A stretch of 64,000 nucleotides of DNA, taken from the NCBI GenBank assembly GCA_015680685.1, contig MNCI01010025.1, positions 165,823-229,822 of the forward strand, written 5' to 3'. The stretch comes from Gnetum montanum (Eukaryota; Streptophyta; Gnetopsida; Gnetales; Gnetaceae). Below the pieces are notes generated by a model. The model had not been told where the DNA came from. It was given only the letters and a program-made list of their open reading frames with translations, and searched no databases. Position 1 is the first letter of the stretch, and each line of letters starts with the position of its first letter. The position numbers were made by a program, and so were the translations under genes. Shown here one piece after another: positions 23,130 to 35,283 of this stretch.

Positions 23130-24925
23130 TGTGAATTTTCATGGGCTCCACTAGGCACCTCCCAAGCAATGGGGTTTGAGGCCTAAATCCCCTCTATGCT
23201 ATTGTTTAACACCCATGAAGTCTAGAAAAACATCTTTTGACTTAGAATCCCCCTCACCCATAGTGGTTAGAATGGATCTTAAGTTGGTCCTAGCATTTGA
23301 CACCTTACACAAGAAAACTTGAACTTCCCATGCCAAATTTAGTAGTTGAATTTGTACACTATCAAACACCAAGTCTAAAGAGAGGTAAAAACCCTTCATG
23401 CCACCTTTCATTTTGGGAAAAAACACTGAGAAAGGGTTCATCCATGGTGGCTAGAATTACTCAAGAGGATATGACATCCATAAGCATAAACCAAACTATA
23501 TTTCAACCTTAGAATTAACTCCTAAATCCTAAAACCTCTGTGGAAGCTTCCAATAGCTTTGAAACCTAATCAAAACTAATTAAAAGTGTTGTAAATAATG
23601 GATTTTAATGGAGCCACACTAGGGAGAATGACCTCCATGCTAGCCAACATGGTCCCTATGTGATTGAAATGGGTGTAACCACAAAATACCAAAATTAACC
23701 CCTAATTTAACACATTATGACACTAACACCTCCCTAGAATCTTTGGTAGCCAAATAGCAATAAAATACAAGTCAAAATTCATGTCAAACACCTTTTCCAC
23801 ATTGAGTAAGGCTTCAACCATGCTAGCCAATGTGGGTCTAGCATGGATACCATAAACAAAAGCCCTGGGAAGCTCAAAAATGCATTAGATTGACCTTAAA
23901 TTATAGCACCTTGACCTTAGGACCCTACTAGAGCATTCAAATGCAATAAAATGCTAGAAAATGAGATAAAATTTTAGAAAAGCTATCATCCACCTTCCAC
24001 TTATGCTAGGATCATTCTGGCTAGCATGGCCCAAGTATGGATGACTACAAAAAATATCAAAAAATATTCAAAGTTGTTGGTTTTGATGTCAAATCTTAGA
24101 TTTTGACACCAAAAATCCTAGGAACTCAAGTACTTTATCAATTTGATCCTAGAACTTACCAAAAACTAGTATTTCCATGTAGCCACACTAGGAAACGCTA
24201 GAGCCATGGTGGGCAGAATGGCTAAAATGTGGCTAAGGTTTTCTAATAGTTTTGGTAATACATTGACACACCAAGAATTCTAAAATTTAGCCCAGCAGAG
24301 CCTAGGATACTAAGACCTTAAACTAATAGTATTTTAGCCTTATTTCAATCATGAAAGCCAATCAAAAGCTTATGTCCAAATTGGAGTGATGCTACCCAAC
24401 ATGGCTAGGGGAATGTAACCAAGTCAAATCCTAAACAACCATCAGCCATGGGCATTTACAAGCCTAAACATCAAACATGGCCACTAGCAAACCTAGAGAC
24501 ATAGAAACTTGGTTAAATTTCCTTTTAAACCAATCAATAACCAAAAAGAAAATGTATCTATACTAAGAAGTACTAAAGCCATGCTAGCTAGTGTGGCCCC
24601 AACATGGGTAGGATCCCTAGCAACGTTTTTATAGCATGACTGTAAATGCTAGGATTCATTTGTAACTTTCTAAGCTTCAAAGCAACACTAGAATCAATAA
24701 ATTTTCTTCCATAATCTACTATGCTAACCATACCTAGTCTCAAGAGTCCAAAACTAATGAAAATTAACTTGGAAAATCACATGAGCATCCTATCCATGCT
24801 AGGGGTCACCCCAACCATGTTAGCTAGTGTAATTCTAATGTGGGTTACTAGGAAAACATCATTTTTCCTTTTAAATAGCCTCAAAATACCTTCCATAGGT
24901 GCCCAAAATCACCTATTACCATTAT
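23130..24925. repeat. Degenerate tandem array, period about 187 bp (element D)
   Basis: A core like CCATGCTAGC...GTGG...CATGG recurs near 23438, 23625, 23815, 24003, 24190, 24390, 24580 and 24790, that is every 187-210 bp; weaker units precede it. The units are strongly diverged outside the core. The same array, inverted, is at 40330-41840 in F. Tat-lineage elements are known to carry internal tandem repeats that can seed satellites. Confidence 0.75.
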
Positions 24926-24935
24926 AGCCCCTTAC

Positions 24936-25520
24936 CATGGCTTGCTAAGGCCTAAAACATGCTACTTTAACCATGTTTCATCATTTTTTTTCACTTGGGC
25001 TAGTGGGACCTTGTTTCATGGTATTTTAATTTATTTTGACCTTTTTATGCATTGTTAACATTATTATCATTAGTTGACCTCATGCATATTCTACATAACT
25101 CCAATTTCATCATATCTATCTTATCCCCTCTATTGTTGCCTATGTTAAGCTCTGTTTAGCCTTTGATTAGTGTTAGGTGATGGGTTTTAACACTTGACAC
25201 CATGTAACCATGGCTTGCTAAGGCCTAAAACTTGTAAAATATAATCTTTTTTAACCAATAATTTTCTTGTTTTATTAGAAATTTTTCAACTTGAATAATT
25301 TGGCCTTATTTTTTGGTGTTCCAATTTTTTTTAACCTTTCGTTACATTGATAACTTTTATAAACTATTACTACACTTCAATTTCACTTTATTTTTTCCAT
25401 CATTGACTTAGTAGATCTTGTTTAGCCTCTAATTGCTATTGATTGATCACCATTTAAGACCATGTAACTATAGCCTACCAAGGCCTTACACTTGCAACAT
25501 GGCCTACTAAGCCCTAAAAT
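24936..25520. repeat. CCATGGCTTGCTAAGGCCTAAAAC repeats, about 260-270 bp apart (element D)
   Basis: Near-identical segments start at about 24937 and 25208 and a decayed pair at about 25468-25530. The core GGCCTAAAAC is the same family as the AAACTAG repeats on the other side of the antisense gene. Confidence 0.7.
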
Positions 25521-25848
25521 TGGCAAAAATATAACCTTAGTTAATCATGTTTGATCTTATTTTTCATAATTTCATTATGATTCAACTTTTTTTTGACCTT
25601 GTTTGAACTTTATTTAAACCTATGTGACATTTGCTCCATCTTATTTTTCTTCATCTACCTATAATAACATTGGTTGACATTGTTTGCATCTTGTTTGAAC
25701 TTGAAATAACATGTGTTTGAATAATTACTAAGATATTTTATATCATTTTGTCATTATTTATTGTATTCTTAGACACATGTCACTTAATGTGCATATGGTT
25801 GACAAGTAATACTAGAGTATGGATACATGAGAATGGATCATTTTACTT

Positions 25849-27060
25849 TTGAGCCCAAGTGGGCCCCATGGTGATGTTGAATGGTGTATTGATCCTAATT
25901 ACCTAGATCTTGATCTTGTGATTCTCATCAACTATATAGCTTCTATAGAGAAAAATCTAGAATGGATTGAAAACCTAGTCAAAACCATTGATCTTGAAGA
26001 TGGTGACATTACTAAAGACTCTCTATTTGAGGTTCCTATCATGACACACATTGGTAAGGAGAAAACATTGAAAGTAACTTCCTCACTAGAATTCCAATAG
26101 GTTCAAGACATAAAAAAGGTCCTACAAGACAATATTAAGGCCTTTGCCTAGTCATATTAGGATATGCCTAGTCTAGACCCATGCCTAGTGCAACATAACA
26201 TCATTCTTGATCTTAGCATTAAACTAGTAAAATGAAAGTTTGCAAGATTAGACCTATATTGGCCTTGGCACTTTTTGATTAAGTCACAAAACTATACCAA
26301 GCTAGTTTCATTAAAGCTATTGATAACATAGAATGGATATCCAACATAGTGGTAGTCTCTAAGAAAAATGAGAGTATACACATTTGCCTCAATTCTAAAA
26401 ACTAAATAAGGTGACTATAAAAGATGATTTCCCTTTGCCTACTATTGATAAACTTATTGATACTACGGTTTTGGATGCCTTATTATCCTTTAAAAATGAA
26501 TTCTCAGGATACAACTCGATTAGCGTTAACCTAGAGCATCAACTTAGTATAAATTTTATGACCCTTTGGGGTACCTTTTGTTACACTATGATTCCCTTGG
26601 GGCTAAAGAATGTAAGAGAAACCTATAAAAGAGTTATGATGTATATATTTAATGACTATATGCTAGGTTTGCTTAATGATTACATAGATGATATATCTGT
26701 TAAGTTCAATGTGGCTAAACAACCATGCACATGAACTTGACCTTATGCATAAACAATGTCTCAAGTATGAGCTTAGGTTTAATCCCAAAAAAATGTATCT
26801 TTAATGTCAAAATTAGCAAGATTCTTGGATTTGTACCATTTGAAGTAGGGATATTTGTTGATCCTAATATGGTTAAAGTCATATCCAACCTAGCGGTACC
26901 AACTAATCTTAAGAAGCTTCAAGGACTACAAGGTAGATTAAAATTTACTTGTAGATTGATTGCTAGGGTTACGGTTAAGTTACAGTCCATGAAATACTTT
27001 CTTAAGAAAGGATTTCACTATGAGTGGATGGCTCAAGGCTAATAAGCCTTTGAAAACCTT
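25849..27060 (+). pseudogene. Element D reverse transcriptase
   Basis: Collinear with G: D-G-D-I-T-K-D-S-L-F-E-V-P (26002-26040), Q-H-N-I-I-L-D (about 26190), S-N-I-V-V-V-S-K-K (near 26340), D-D-F-P-L-P-T-I-D (26423-26450), F-S-G-Y-N-S-I-S-V-N and the catalytic Y-I-D-D near 26683. Thumb/connection: P-K-K-C-I-F-N-V and L-Q-G-L-Q-G-R-L-K-F to about 27000. RT copies element RNA into DNA. Several frameshifts make it inactive. Confidence 0.85.
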
Positions 27061-27544
27061 AAGTAAGAGTTGGCACAACTACCTACGGTCTATTCATTGT
27101 AAAAGGATAAATTTTTTTACATCTACCTTACTATCTTTGACACATCTATTATCTCTTTACTTTGTTAGAAATGGGATGATAAAGCATAATTACCCATACA
27201 ATACCTAAACCAAGCACTAATTACCTATGAGACTTGATACACCAAGGTGCAGAGGTATTGTCTAGCCCTAGTCTTCTCATTGAGGAAGTGGAGATACTAC
27301 ATCTTTAGGAGCTAGGTTACTATCATTGGAAAACACATTATACTTAGAGCCATAAAGACTAATATCTATAAAAGTAGCTAGATAGCTTTGTGAAAAGACA
27401 TAACAATAGAATTTAACCTTCATTACATCACCCAAGCCTCAATAAAATCTCAAGTTATAGCCACATAAATCACTACTTTTCTTATTGATGACCATGTAGC
27501 CATAGATCCTAAATTCCTTGATGAACATATCTGTGATCTTTTGG
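27061..27544 (+). pseudogene. Element D RNase H (first domain), cut by copia
   Basis: Continues from RT. Decayed RNase H pieces, including a segment like R-Y-C-L-A-L-V-F-S (near 27255) and an F-N-L-H-Y-I-T-Q-A-S segment near 27415. Last host sequence before the nested LTR is K-F-L-D-E-H-I-C-D-L, matching F-P-D-E-H-V-H-S-L in G. Confidence 0.65.
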
Positions 27545-28838
27545 TGTGTCAAAACATTAAGGAAAATGGAGACAAAGGTTGTGTGTATGCTTGTGTGATT
27601 ATTTTGTTTTTAGGACCATGATTATATGACAAGGAATGCATTAATGTATAAATAAGGAGAAAGTAATGCACAAGATCTCAAGATCTCATTCAAAAAAGGA
27701 AATATGTCCTTAAGAAAGAAAGAGAATTCAAAGAATGTGGACAAACAAAGTTGTTATTGATGCATGTGGAAGTGCAAGGTTATGAACAAGGAATTAAGAA
27801 TTCATCATGTAAGGGAAGGTGATGAAAGACATCTTCAACAAACAGTGGACACCTTGGTAGAATTGAAAGAAACATAGACAAAGATGTCTCTGTGATATAG
27901 TAGACTTCTTTCATTAGGAAAATACATCTTTCCTAGATAACGATGTCTTCACAAAATGAATGCTAGTTTTAGAAAGATGTGTTTTAGTAGATAAAGATGT
28001 CTTTCTAGAAAGGAAGTATGAAGAGTAGTTTCAAAAATATGCCTTTCCTCACATGAAGACATCATTCCAAATTGAAGATTTTAGAAAGACATATTTCCTA
28101 GATAAAGATGTCTTTGTAGAATAGAGGGTAAATATAGAAATATGTATCAAGCATGAAGAAGATGTCTTCCATGAGCATCAGCGACCATTAGCTATCCATT
28201 GCATGAGTTCTGAGATAGATTTGGAAACATGGTAGTTATAAGAAAACATCGTATACATTGGATGATGTATAAGCTCTTGTACTATCATTGTGAAATCAAT
28301 TTTCAATCATTGTAATTATTGCTGCTCCTCATTGGATTATCATTTGTTCTTATAAAGTGTGTTTTATCTCAAAGTGAATGGATCAACTAAGTTGCATTCA
28401 TTCCTCATAATTTTTTTTCTCCCTTATTAACCTATGGGATTGATGTGCTTCCTTTGAAAATCCATCTTGATTGAACTTGTTGGGATCCTATGGGATTGAG
28501 TGATTAGGTTTGTAGTAAAACACTACTAAGCAAAGCTCAAGACTGTAAAGGTTGTGGAAGCCTAGAAACCACATTGTAAGCTTAACTAGACCTTGCAAGG
28601 TTGAGTGATTAGTGCAATGTCACAAAAATTTGGAGAAGGGCTTGAATAATATATAGGTTGTGGACCCTTCAAGCCACATTTAAGAGCAACAAACTCTAGA
28701 GGTGTGTTTATCCTCTACCCTCTGAGAGTGGACTAACTAATTTGGGGAGCCATGTTAAATTTGGTGTGTGTGCTTTATCTCCTAAAGTTTAATTTATGGA
28801 AGTTACTCATTTCCCCATTCTAAGTTCAATGATCCATA
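27545..28838 (+). repeat. 5' LTR of copia-type element
   Basis: About 1.29 kb. Matches 32248-33508 throughout. Lacks a 9-bp TTCCTTATT present after the TGTG start of the right LTR. Its U3 holds several imperfect palindromes built from AAGACATCTT / AAGATGTCTT (27880-28130). A TATAAATAAGGAG string occurs at 27647-27659, early in the LTR. Confidence 0.85.
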
Positions 28839-28902
28839 AGTTCTCCTCTTTATGAGATTGTAAAGTACTCTTCTTTGTCATCATCAACTTCAAGAGTGAA
28901 GA

Positions 28903-30420
28903 ATGAAGAGGACATCTTACACAAAGTCACCTATGTTTGATAGATTCAACTTTATCTATTAGAAAGCTAGAATGTAATGGTTCTTCAAATCCATGAAGTT
29001 AGAAATGTGGGAGTCAATCCTTAAAGGCTATGCTCTGCCTATTAACAGCTCCATTGACATCATTAAGTCTTGCAACAAATCGACACAAGAGGAAAATGAT
29101 AAGTTCATGTTTTATTTACAATCAAAACATTGTTAATATTATGCAATGAATAAATATGAATTTAATAGAGTAGAAGGATGTAAAATGGCCAAAGAAATTT
29201 TGCAAACTTTAGAAGCTACTTATGAAGGAACATCTATTGTTAAGTAATTAAATCTATTAGTTTTACAAAGTAAATATAATAAACTAAAAATGAGATAAGA
29301 TGAGAAAATAAAGGATTATTTTTCTAGCGCTAATGGTATTATTGTATCTATTAGTGGAATAGGAAATGATTTACCTAAAAGTGATGTGATCATCAAAATG
29401 ATTAGAAATCTACAACCAGAGTCCAAAACAAAGGACACAGCTATGGAGGAAATTAGAAATTTTTCAACTTTGAAATTTGAAGAGATTCAAACTGCTCTCA
29501 TTGCTTATGAAATAAATCTCATAAGTGAAGGGGTAATTTAAGAAAAACCTATTACTCTAAAGACTACCTCCAAGGAAAAGAAGTTAAATGAGCATGATGA
29601 GGGTTTTGAAGATGAGATTGCCTTTATCTCAAGGAAACTACAATGATTGCTTATAAGAAAAAACAACGAGACATCTCAATAAAGACCCAATATTTTTAAA
29701 GATAGATAAAGAGGTAAAATATTTTTGAATGCTCCTAAATTGGATTTCACTTCTATAGAATGTTAGATTTGTGAAGGAATAGGTCATATGGCCTTTGAAT
29801 GTCCTAGTGATCCTAGTGATAGCAAGGTATAGCCAAAGAATTGATCCAATGATGAGGAATCAAAAAATACCAATTTTTATACAAGTTGGAATGATGGTGA
29901 GAAAAGTCAACAAGAATCATGTAATTGTTTCTCATATGCATGTTGCTTACAAATGAGAATTCCTCACATATGGTTGAATATGATGGTAAGTATGATGAAA
30001 GGTATAGTGAGTTTAAAGAAGAGATTTTTATTTTACATCATTTGATTAGAAAGGAAAAGAAATTTTTAATTTCTAAATTGGATTCTATTCATGTTGAAGT
30101 GAAAGAAGAGATCTCAGACATAAAAGCTTAGATTCAACAACTAACATCTTTTAATAAAGAATGTGGCAAGGTTCTAGAAGAGGAGAGTCTTCAAAAATAG
30201 CCAAAGAATTTAGAGGGAGCTACACATGAATATTCAAGCTCAAGGATAGTAAATTTTGATAATTCTAATCATGAGGATAATTCTTTATTCTTTTATAAAA
30301 ATTATGGTTGTAAGAAAACTAAAGATGATCAAAACAAGATTAATGCTTAGTCTTGTCAAAAAGGCTTTGGTATGAAAATTGTGAAGGTACTAATAAGTGA
30401 GAATGAAGACAAGTGAAATA
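28903..30420 (+). pseudogene. copia-type gag with CCHC knuckle
   Basis: From ATG 28903: K-S-P-M-F-D-R-F-N-F-I-Y-(stop)-K-A-R-M, the usual copia Gag start (F-x-G-x-N-Y-x-x-W-K-x-x-M), with the W codon now a stop. Then I-L-Q-T-L-E-A-T-Y-E-G-T, I-K-D-Y-F-S-S and S-T-L-K-F-E-E-I-Q-T-A-L (28.98-29.5 kb) as in the UBN2/Retrotran_gag families. The zinc knuckle C-(stop)-I-C-E-G-I-G-H-M-A-F-E-C lies at 29761-29802 with exact C-x2-C-x4-H-x4-C spacing. From 29925 there is a charged, coiled-coil-like tail (E-F-K-E-E-I...K-E-E-I-S-D-I-K-A). Stops in key codons: dead. Confidence 0.85.
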
Positions 30421-32247
30421 ATGAAAATAATGCAATAAGTGATCAAGGGTTCTATCATAAAGAACATAAACAAATGGAGATATCACATACATGATCTAAT
30501 GAAAGAGAACCTAAAGATAACAAGGTACTTCATGATAGGGGACCTCATCTCAAACTCCATTAATCTTCTCTCTTCACTAGCAAACAAGGTAAGTCAAGGT
30601 AAGTTTCTATCTCTTTTCTTGCTAGTTAATAAGAATATAATTTGAAAAGTCCAAAATTTTTTGTCTTGTCTAGATCAAAAAAGTGTCAAAATAATTATTT
30701 AGAGCATCACTTAAATTCATCATTGAGTTTGATACAAGTGATTTTCTAAAGATTTTAAGTATAGTTCTCATAATAATTTTCCTTGGACCTTCATCTTGTA
30801 ATAATTTTAGTTTAATTTCTTGTCTTGCACTTAATCTTGCTTAATCTGAACTTCTTGTGATGATATGTTTCTATGCTCATATTCTTTGGAATTCTTTTGC
30901 TATCTATGAGATAAGAAAATCTTTTGAAAAGCTCTAATTATAGACCTTAGTCTCCACATTTAATCTTAATGTTGACTTATAGTATTATTATTTTGGTGAT
31001 TTACAACATTTATAGTGCTCAAGATAAGTAGAACATGTGTAGGGGAAGCCTATTCCTCATTATCCATCATCATCTTGGAGGTCACCAATGTAGGGGGAGT
31101 CTTTAAAGACTTCACCCAAGAAAAACTAAAATTGCAAGACATTCCAAAATGACCAAGACAAGGAAATCAAGAGGTTATTTTTATTTTAAGAGGATGCTTG
31201 AGTATTAAATTTTTGTTACTTATATCCCTTGGTATAAATGAGGTACATATACATATTTCTGCATTAGCATGATTATCATTATTTTTTGAAAAATGGTTAT
31301 CTTTGTGGCATTACTTTGTACAAAAGAAAATGCGTGTTTCTCTCATGGCTTCCATATCCTTATGTTCATGTTTTTCAAATTTCTTGTTGAATATAGAGAC
31401 ATTAGTTCTAATGAAATAATTATTTCAAATAGATAGGTTGTTTGTTCGTACATGATCTATATTTGGTCCCTAGCATCAAATTGTGTGTTGTGTAGCTCTT
31501 TGTTTTGAAATAAAAAGAGCAAATATTAATGTATCATTAGCCTACCTATTTGATATTCAAGCATAAGTTGAAGCAAGAAATACCAACATTTTCATGAAAA
31601 AATGCAAATAGGGATATTATTCCTTACAAATATATGAGAAAGAACATGATAATTCTACTTATGGAAAAGTATTCCTAATTTTGATTGAGACATACTATGA
31701 GTAGTTTTCCTTAAAATGTACTTCCAAGCTCAATGTTTTTGAATTTTGGCATTGCTCATTCCATAGTGTGAAGTTGTATTACTCTATTCTTCTTATCATA
31801 AAGATATGTCCTATTCTTTTGTTGATGTTTTACAAATATGAAGAATATTATAACATTAAGAAAACCCTGCAACTTATTGATTTATAGATAGGTTGCTTGA
31901 TGTTTAGGGCCTATACTTCACTTCAACCTGTAAGTTGGAATATCACTTGGAAAGCTTGGATTAGTTCTTGACAAATTCAAGTTAACTCCTAATGGAACTT
32001 AATGCTAAAAAATGTGTGCTCTTTAATTAATATTCTTACTTCACTAAATATTTTTTTATTTCCTTAGGATTATGCTATGATTATTGATTATGCATTTTTT
32101 ATTGCACTCTCATGATGACTCTTTCACCAGTTTATGTGCCTTATCCTTTTTTCTACTATGAAAAAAGGGGAAGAGGAGCATGGTTATATTTTGTATGATC
32201 ACTAATCCACTTTATTAGGTTTTAAACATCACTAAAAAGGGTGATAT
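30421..32247 (+). other. Internal region of the copia element without pol
   Basis: No G-A-G-pre-integrase, DDE or RT motif on either strand. G-rich GTAGGGGGAG strings near 31030-31105 resemble an older polypurine tract. The end carries the polypurine tract directly before the right LTR. Confidence 0.6.
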
Positions 32248-33508
32248 TGTGTTCCTTATTTCAAAATGTTAAGAAAAATGAAGAAAAAAGTTATGTGTAT
32301 GGTTGTGTGGTTGTATGATCAAGATGAGATGATAAGGAATGCATTGATATAGAAAAAAGGAGAAAGTCATCCACAAGGTCTCAAGGTCTCATCCAAAAAA
32401 GAAATACATCTTCAAAAAACAAGGAGAATTAAAAAAAATGTGGACAAGCAAAGTTGTGATTGATGCATGTGAAAGTGCAAGGTTATGAACAAGGAACAAA
32501 TAATTCATCATGCAAAGCAAGATGAAGAAAGACATCTTCAAGAAATAGTAAACATCTTGGTAGAATTGAAAGATGCACAAAAAAAAAATGTCTCCAAGAA
32601 ATAGTAAATGTATTTCATTAGGCAAAGATGTCTTCACAAAATGGAAGCTAGTTTCAAAAAGACATCTTTCACTAGACAAAGACATCTTCCTTGAAAGGAA
32701 GTATGATGAAAAATTTTAGAAAGATGTATTTCCTAAGATGAAGATGCCTTCTTAGAATGAATATTTTAGAAAGACTTATTTCCTAGACGAAGAAATCTTC
32801 TTAGAATAGATGGTAAATATAGAAATACATCTTCCATGACTATTAGCTACAATTAGCTAGCCTTTGCACAAGTTCCAAAATGGATTTGAAAACATGAGAA
32901 CTATAAGAAGACATCATATGAATTGGGAAATGTGCAAGCTATTGTACTCTCATTGTGAAATCAATTGTCAATCATTGTAATCATTGTTGTTCCTCATTAT
33001 ATTATCATTTGTTCATTATAAAGTGTGTTGTTCCTCAAAGTGTAAGAATTAACAAAATAGGTTGCATTCATTCATTGTAATTGTTCTTATCCCTTGTTGT
33101 CTTGTGGAGTTGATGTGCTTTTTGTGGAAACACATCTTGATTAAGCTTTTCAAGATCCTACAAGATTGGATGGTTGGTGTTGTAGCATAACATTTCTGAG
33201 CATAGCTCAGGATTGTAAAGGTTATGAAAGCATAGAAACGACATTCCAATATTGAAAGGATGTTGTAGGATTAAGTGGTTGGTGCAGCATCACAACACTC
33301 TACAGTGAGGCTTGAAGACTTTATAGAATGTCAACCCTTCAAACCAAATTTAATAGCAACAAACTTTGAAGGTGTGCTTGGAATCTACCCTTTTTGTGTA
33401 GACTACCCATGTAGGGAAATCACATTAAATTCAATGTATGTGTTTTGTTTCATAATTTTTAATTTTGAGAACCTTTCCATCCCCTTATTCTAAGTTAAAT
33501 GATCCACA
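32248..33508 (+). repeat. 3' LTR of copia-type element
   Basis: Starts TGTGTTCC, ends GATCCACA. Same palindrome-rich U3 (about 32520-32790) as the left LTR. Confidence 0.85.
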
Positions 33509-34130
33509 ATGTCAACATTGTTACAAATGTGACTAAGTGCTATGAAGTGGTTATGCACTTTGATGGATGCTTGATAGCCCATGGGGCTAATGCTACTACC
33601 ATCATAACACTTCTATTTGGTGAAATCCAATCATTTTCTTACAATTTCAAGTTCACATGTACTAAAAAAATGTAGTAGAATCTGAGGATTAATCAAAGGA
33701 ATGATGCTAGCTCGTGACCTAGGAAACAAATTCTTAATGATCAAAGGTGATTCACAACTTGTGGTAAACCAAGTGACAAATGTTTATGCATGTAAGGGTA
33801 AACATTTTCAACCTTACTATGACCTAGGAGATAAATTGATGCAATAATTTATGGACATTGCTCTCCAATACATACCTTGAAATGAAAACACCATAGTTAA
33901 TGGCATTGCATTGCTAGTTTTTAATGTTATGCTAGATTTGATTATCAAGTTACCTTCCTTAACTATGAACTATGCTATTTCCATCATACAAGATGTTGAA
34001 GATGACTCCATAGTCATAGTTCATACTACTCCTACAAAGGAGTGTTATGATAGTATCAATCTTTATCTTATGCATGGTGAACCTTCACAAGGCCTAACTA
34101 CTACTCAACTAAATGTTATATGAAAAAGAT
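33509..34130 (+). pseudogene. Element D second RNase H domain
   Basis: Resumes after the copia insertion. H-F-D-G-C at about 33558 is the DG start of the second, Tat-specific RNase H; F-K-F-T-C-T-K-K matches L-T-F-P-C-T-N-N in G. The later pieces V-N-Q-V-T-N-V-Y-A-C-K and the linker with M-L-D-L-I-I-K-L-P-S-L-T (33911 on) match F at 37.4-37.9 kb. Frameshifts and two stops in the catalytic-E region. Confidence 0.75.
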
Positions 34131-35283
34131 CAAAATAATATGTCATAGTAGACAATAACATATTATGTCAATGGTCCTATTATGACATATTGTTACTATG
34201 CTTGGGTAAATCCAAAGCCTACATAGTCCTAGAGCATGTTAATGAGGGTGTCTGTGTGGGACATATAGGACCTAGAGCCATGGTTGAAAAGATCATATGA
34301 TTAGGCTATTTTTGGCTTTGTGTGAAAAGTGACTATTTGCAGAAGGTCAAAACTTGTAATACTTGCAAACGACATAGCAATCTTATACATGTACTAGCAA
34401 CTAAGTTACATACCACTTAGATAACTTGGCCATTTCAATTGTGGGAGTTGGATATCATTCGACCTATAATGCTTAAGTCTTCTATAGAGCATATCTTTAT
34501 CATCACTGCAACCAAATACTTTATGAAGTAGGTTGAATCTATTCCTCTAAGAAAGAAAAAATCTCAACAGGTCTAAAGATTCACACTTGATAACATAGTA
34601 GCCTGATTTGGTATACCTATGATCATAGTCAAAGATAATGGACCACAATTTAGTAGAGAAGAAATAAAAAACTTTTGTCATTACCTACACATTAATAATT
34701 TCTTCTCATTATCATACTATTCTCAAGCTAATGGGAAATTTGAAGTAAGCAATAAGGCCATCATAAACTTGCTCATGAAGGCATTAAATAACAACAAATG
34801 CAAGTGGAATGAGTGGCTTGTTCATGTCCTTTGGTCCTACCAAACCACATTTTGAACCATAATTGGTGTATCCCCATATAGCCTTATTTATGATTCAAAA
34901 GCTATTTTACCTCTTGTATTATAGGTGCCATAACTCTACATAGCCCTATCAAAGTTCATCAACAATGAACAAAATAAGGAGTTTTGCACCATAGATCTAG
35001 ACTTGGTGAAAGAGCAACATGTATGAATACTTGCTCATGTTTAGCTATATTAGGAGAGGTAGAAATGGAAACATTGTCATTACCTAGACAAGCACAAGAT
35101 CAAGAAAAGAGACCTGGTCCTCAAAGCTATTTGCAAGCATGCAAGCAAATTCTTAGCTAACTAGGAAGGGCCTTTGTTACTATTAAGGTCTATAAAAATG
35201 AATCCTTCATGATAGCAGACATGAATAAGAATGAGTTGGCCAATCTGGTTAATCATTCCTACCTAAAGCCCTACTACATGTAG
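34131..35283 (+). pseudogene. Element D integrase
   Basis: H2C2 module: N-E-G-V-C-V-G-H (about 34240) and C-N-T-C-K-R-H (about 34355). Core: W-E-L-D-I-I (first D, near 34447), V-K-D-N-G-P-Q-F (second D, 34627-34650) and F-E-V-S-N-K (catalytic E, near 34740). C-terminal part with a G-P-L-L-L-L trace near 35170 and S-Y-L-K-P-Y-Y at 35257. All three catalytic acids are present in this copy, but stops occur throughout. Confidence 0.85.

Larger units (their letters stand above)
27545..33508 (+). mobile_element. Nested Ty1/copia-type element, gag only
   Basis: Two direct repeats (27545-28838 and 32248-33508) bracket 3.4 kb holding a copia-type gag but no protease, integrase or RT. LTRs begin TGTG and end in CCACA (right) or CCATA (left). 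A purine-rich AAAAAGGGTGATAT directly precedes the right LTR as a polypurine tract. LTR divergence is visible at many bases, so insertion is old, yet later than the host element it splits. No convincing target duplication remains. Likely a non-autonomous or internally deleted copy. Confidence 0.85.
13630..35283 (+). mobile_element. Element D: old Tat-like Ty3/gypsy retrotransposon, with nested copia
   Basis: Plus-strand order: gag (13.6-15.9 kb), protease (15.96-16.73), a 9-kb spacer carrying an antisense gene and repeat arrays (16.8-25.85), RT (25.9-27.05), RNase H (27.05-27.54), a copia insertion (27545-33508), second RNase H (33.5-34.13) and integrase (34.13-35.28). Every domain aligns with element G. 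Stops and frameshifts are frequent and CpG is scarce, as in a long-methylated relic. LTRs not identified. Confidence 0.8.

Noticed and set aside
23130-24925. Clustered regularly spaced repeats as a CRISPR array
   Set aside because: Spacing of about 187 bp, poor unit identity and plant retrotransposon context exclude CRISPR.
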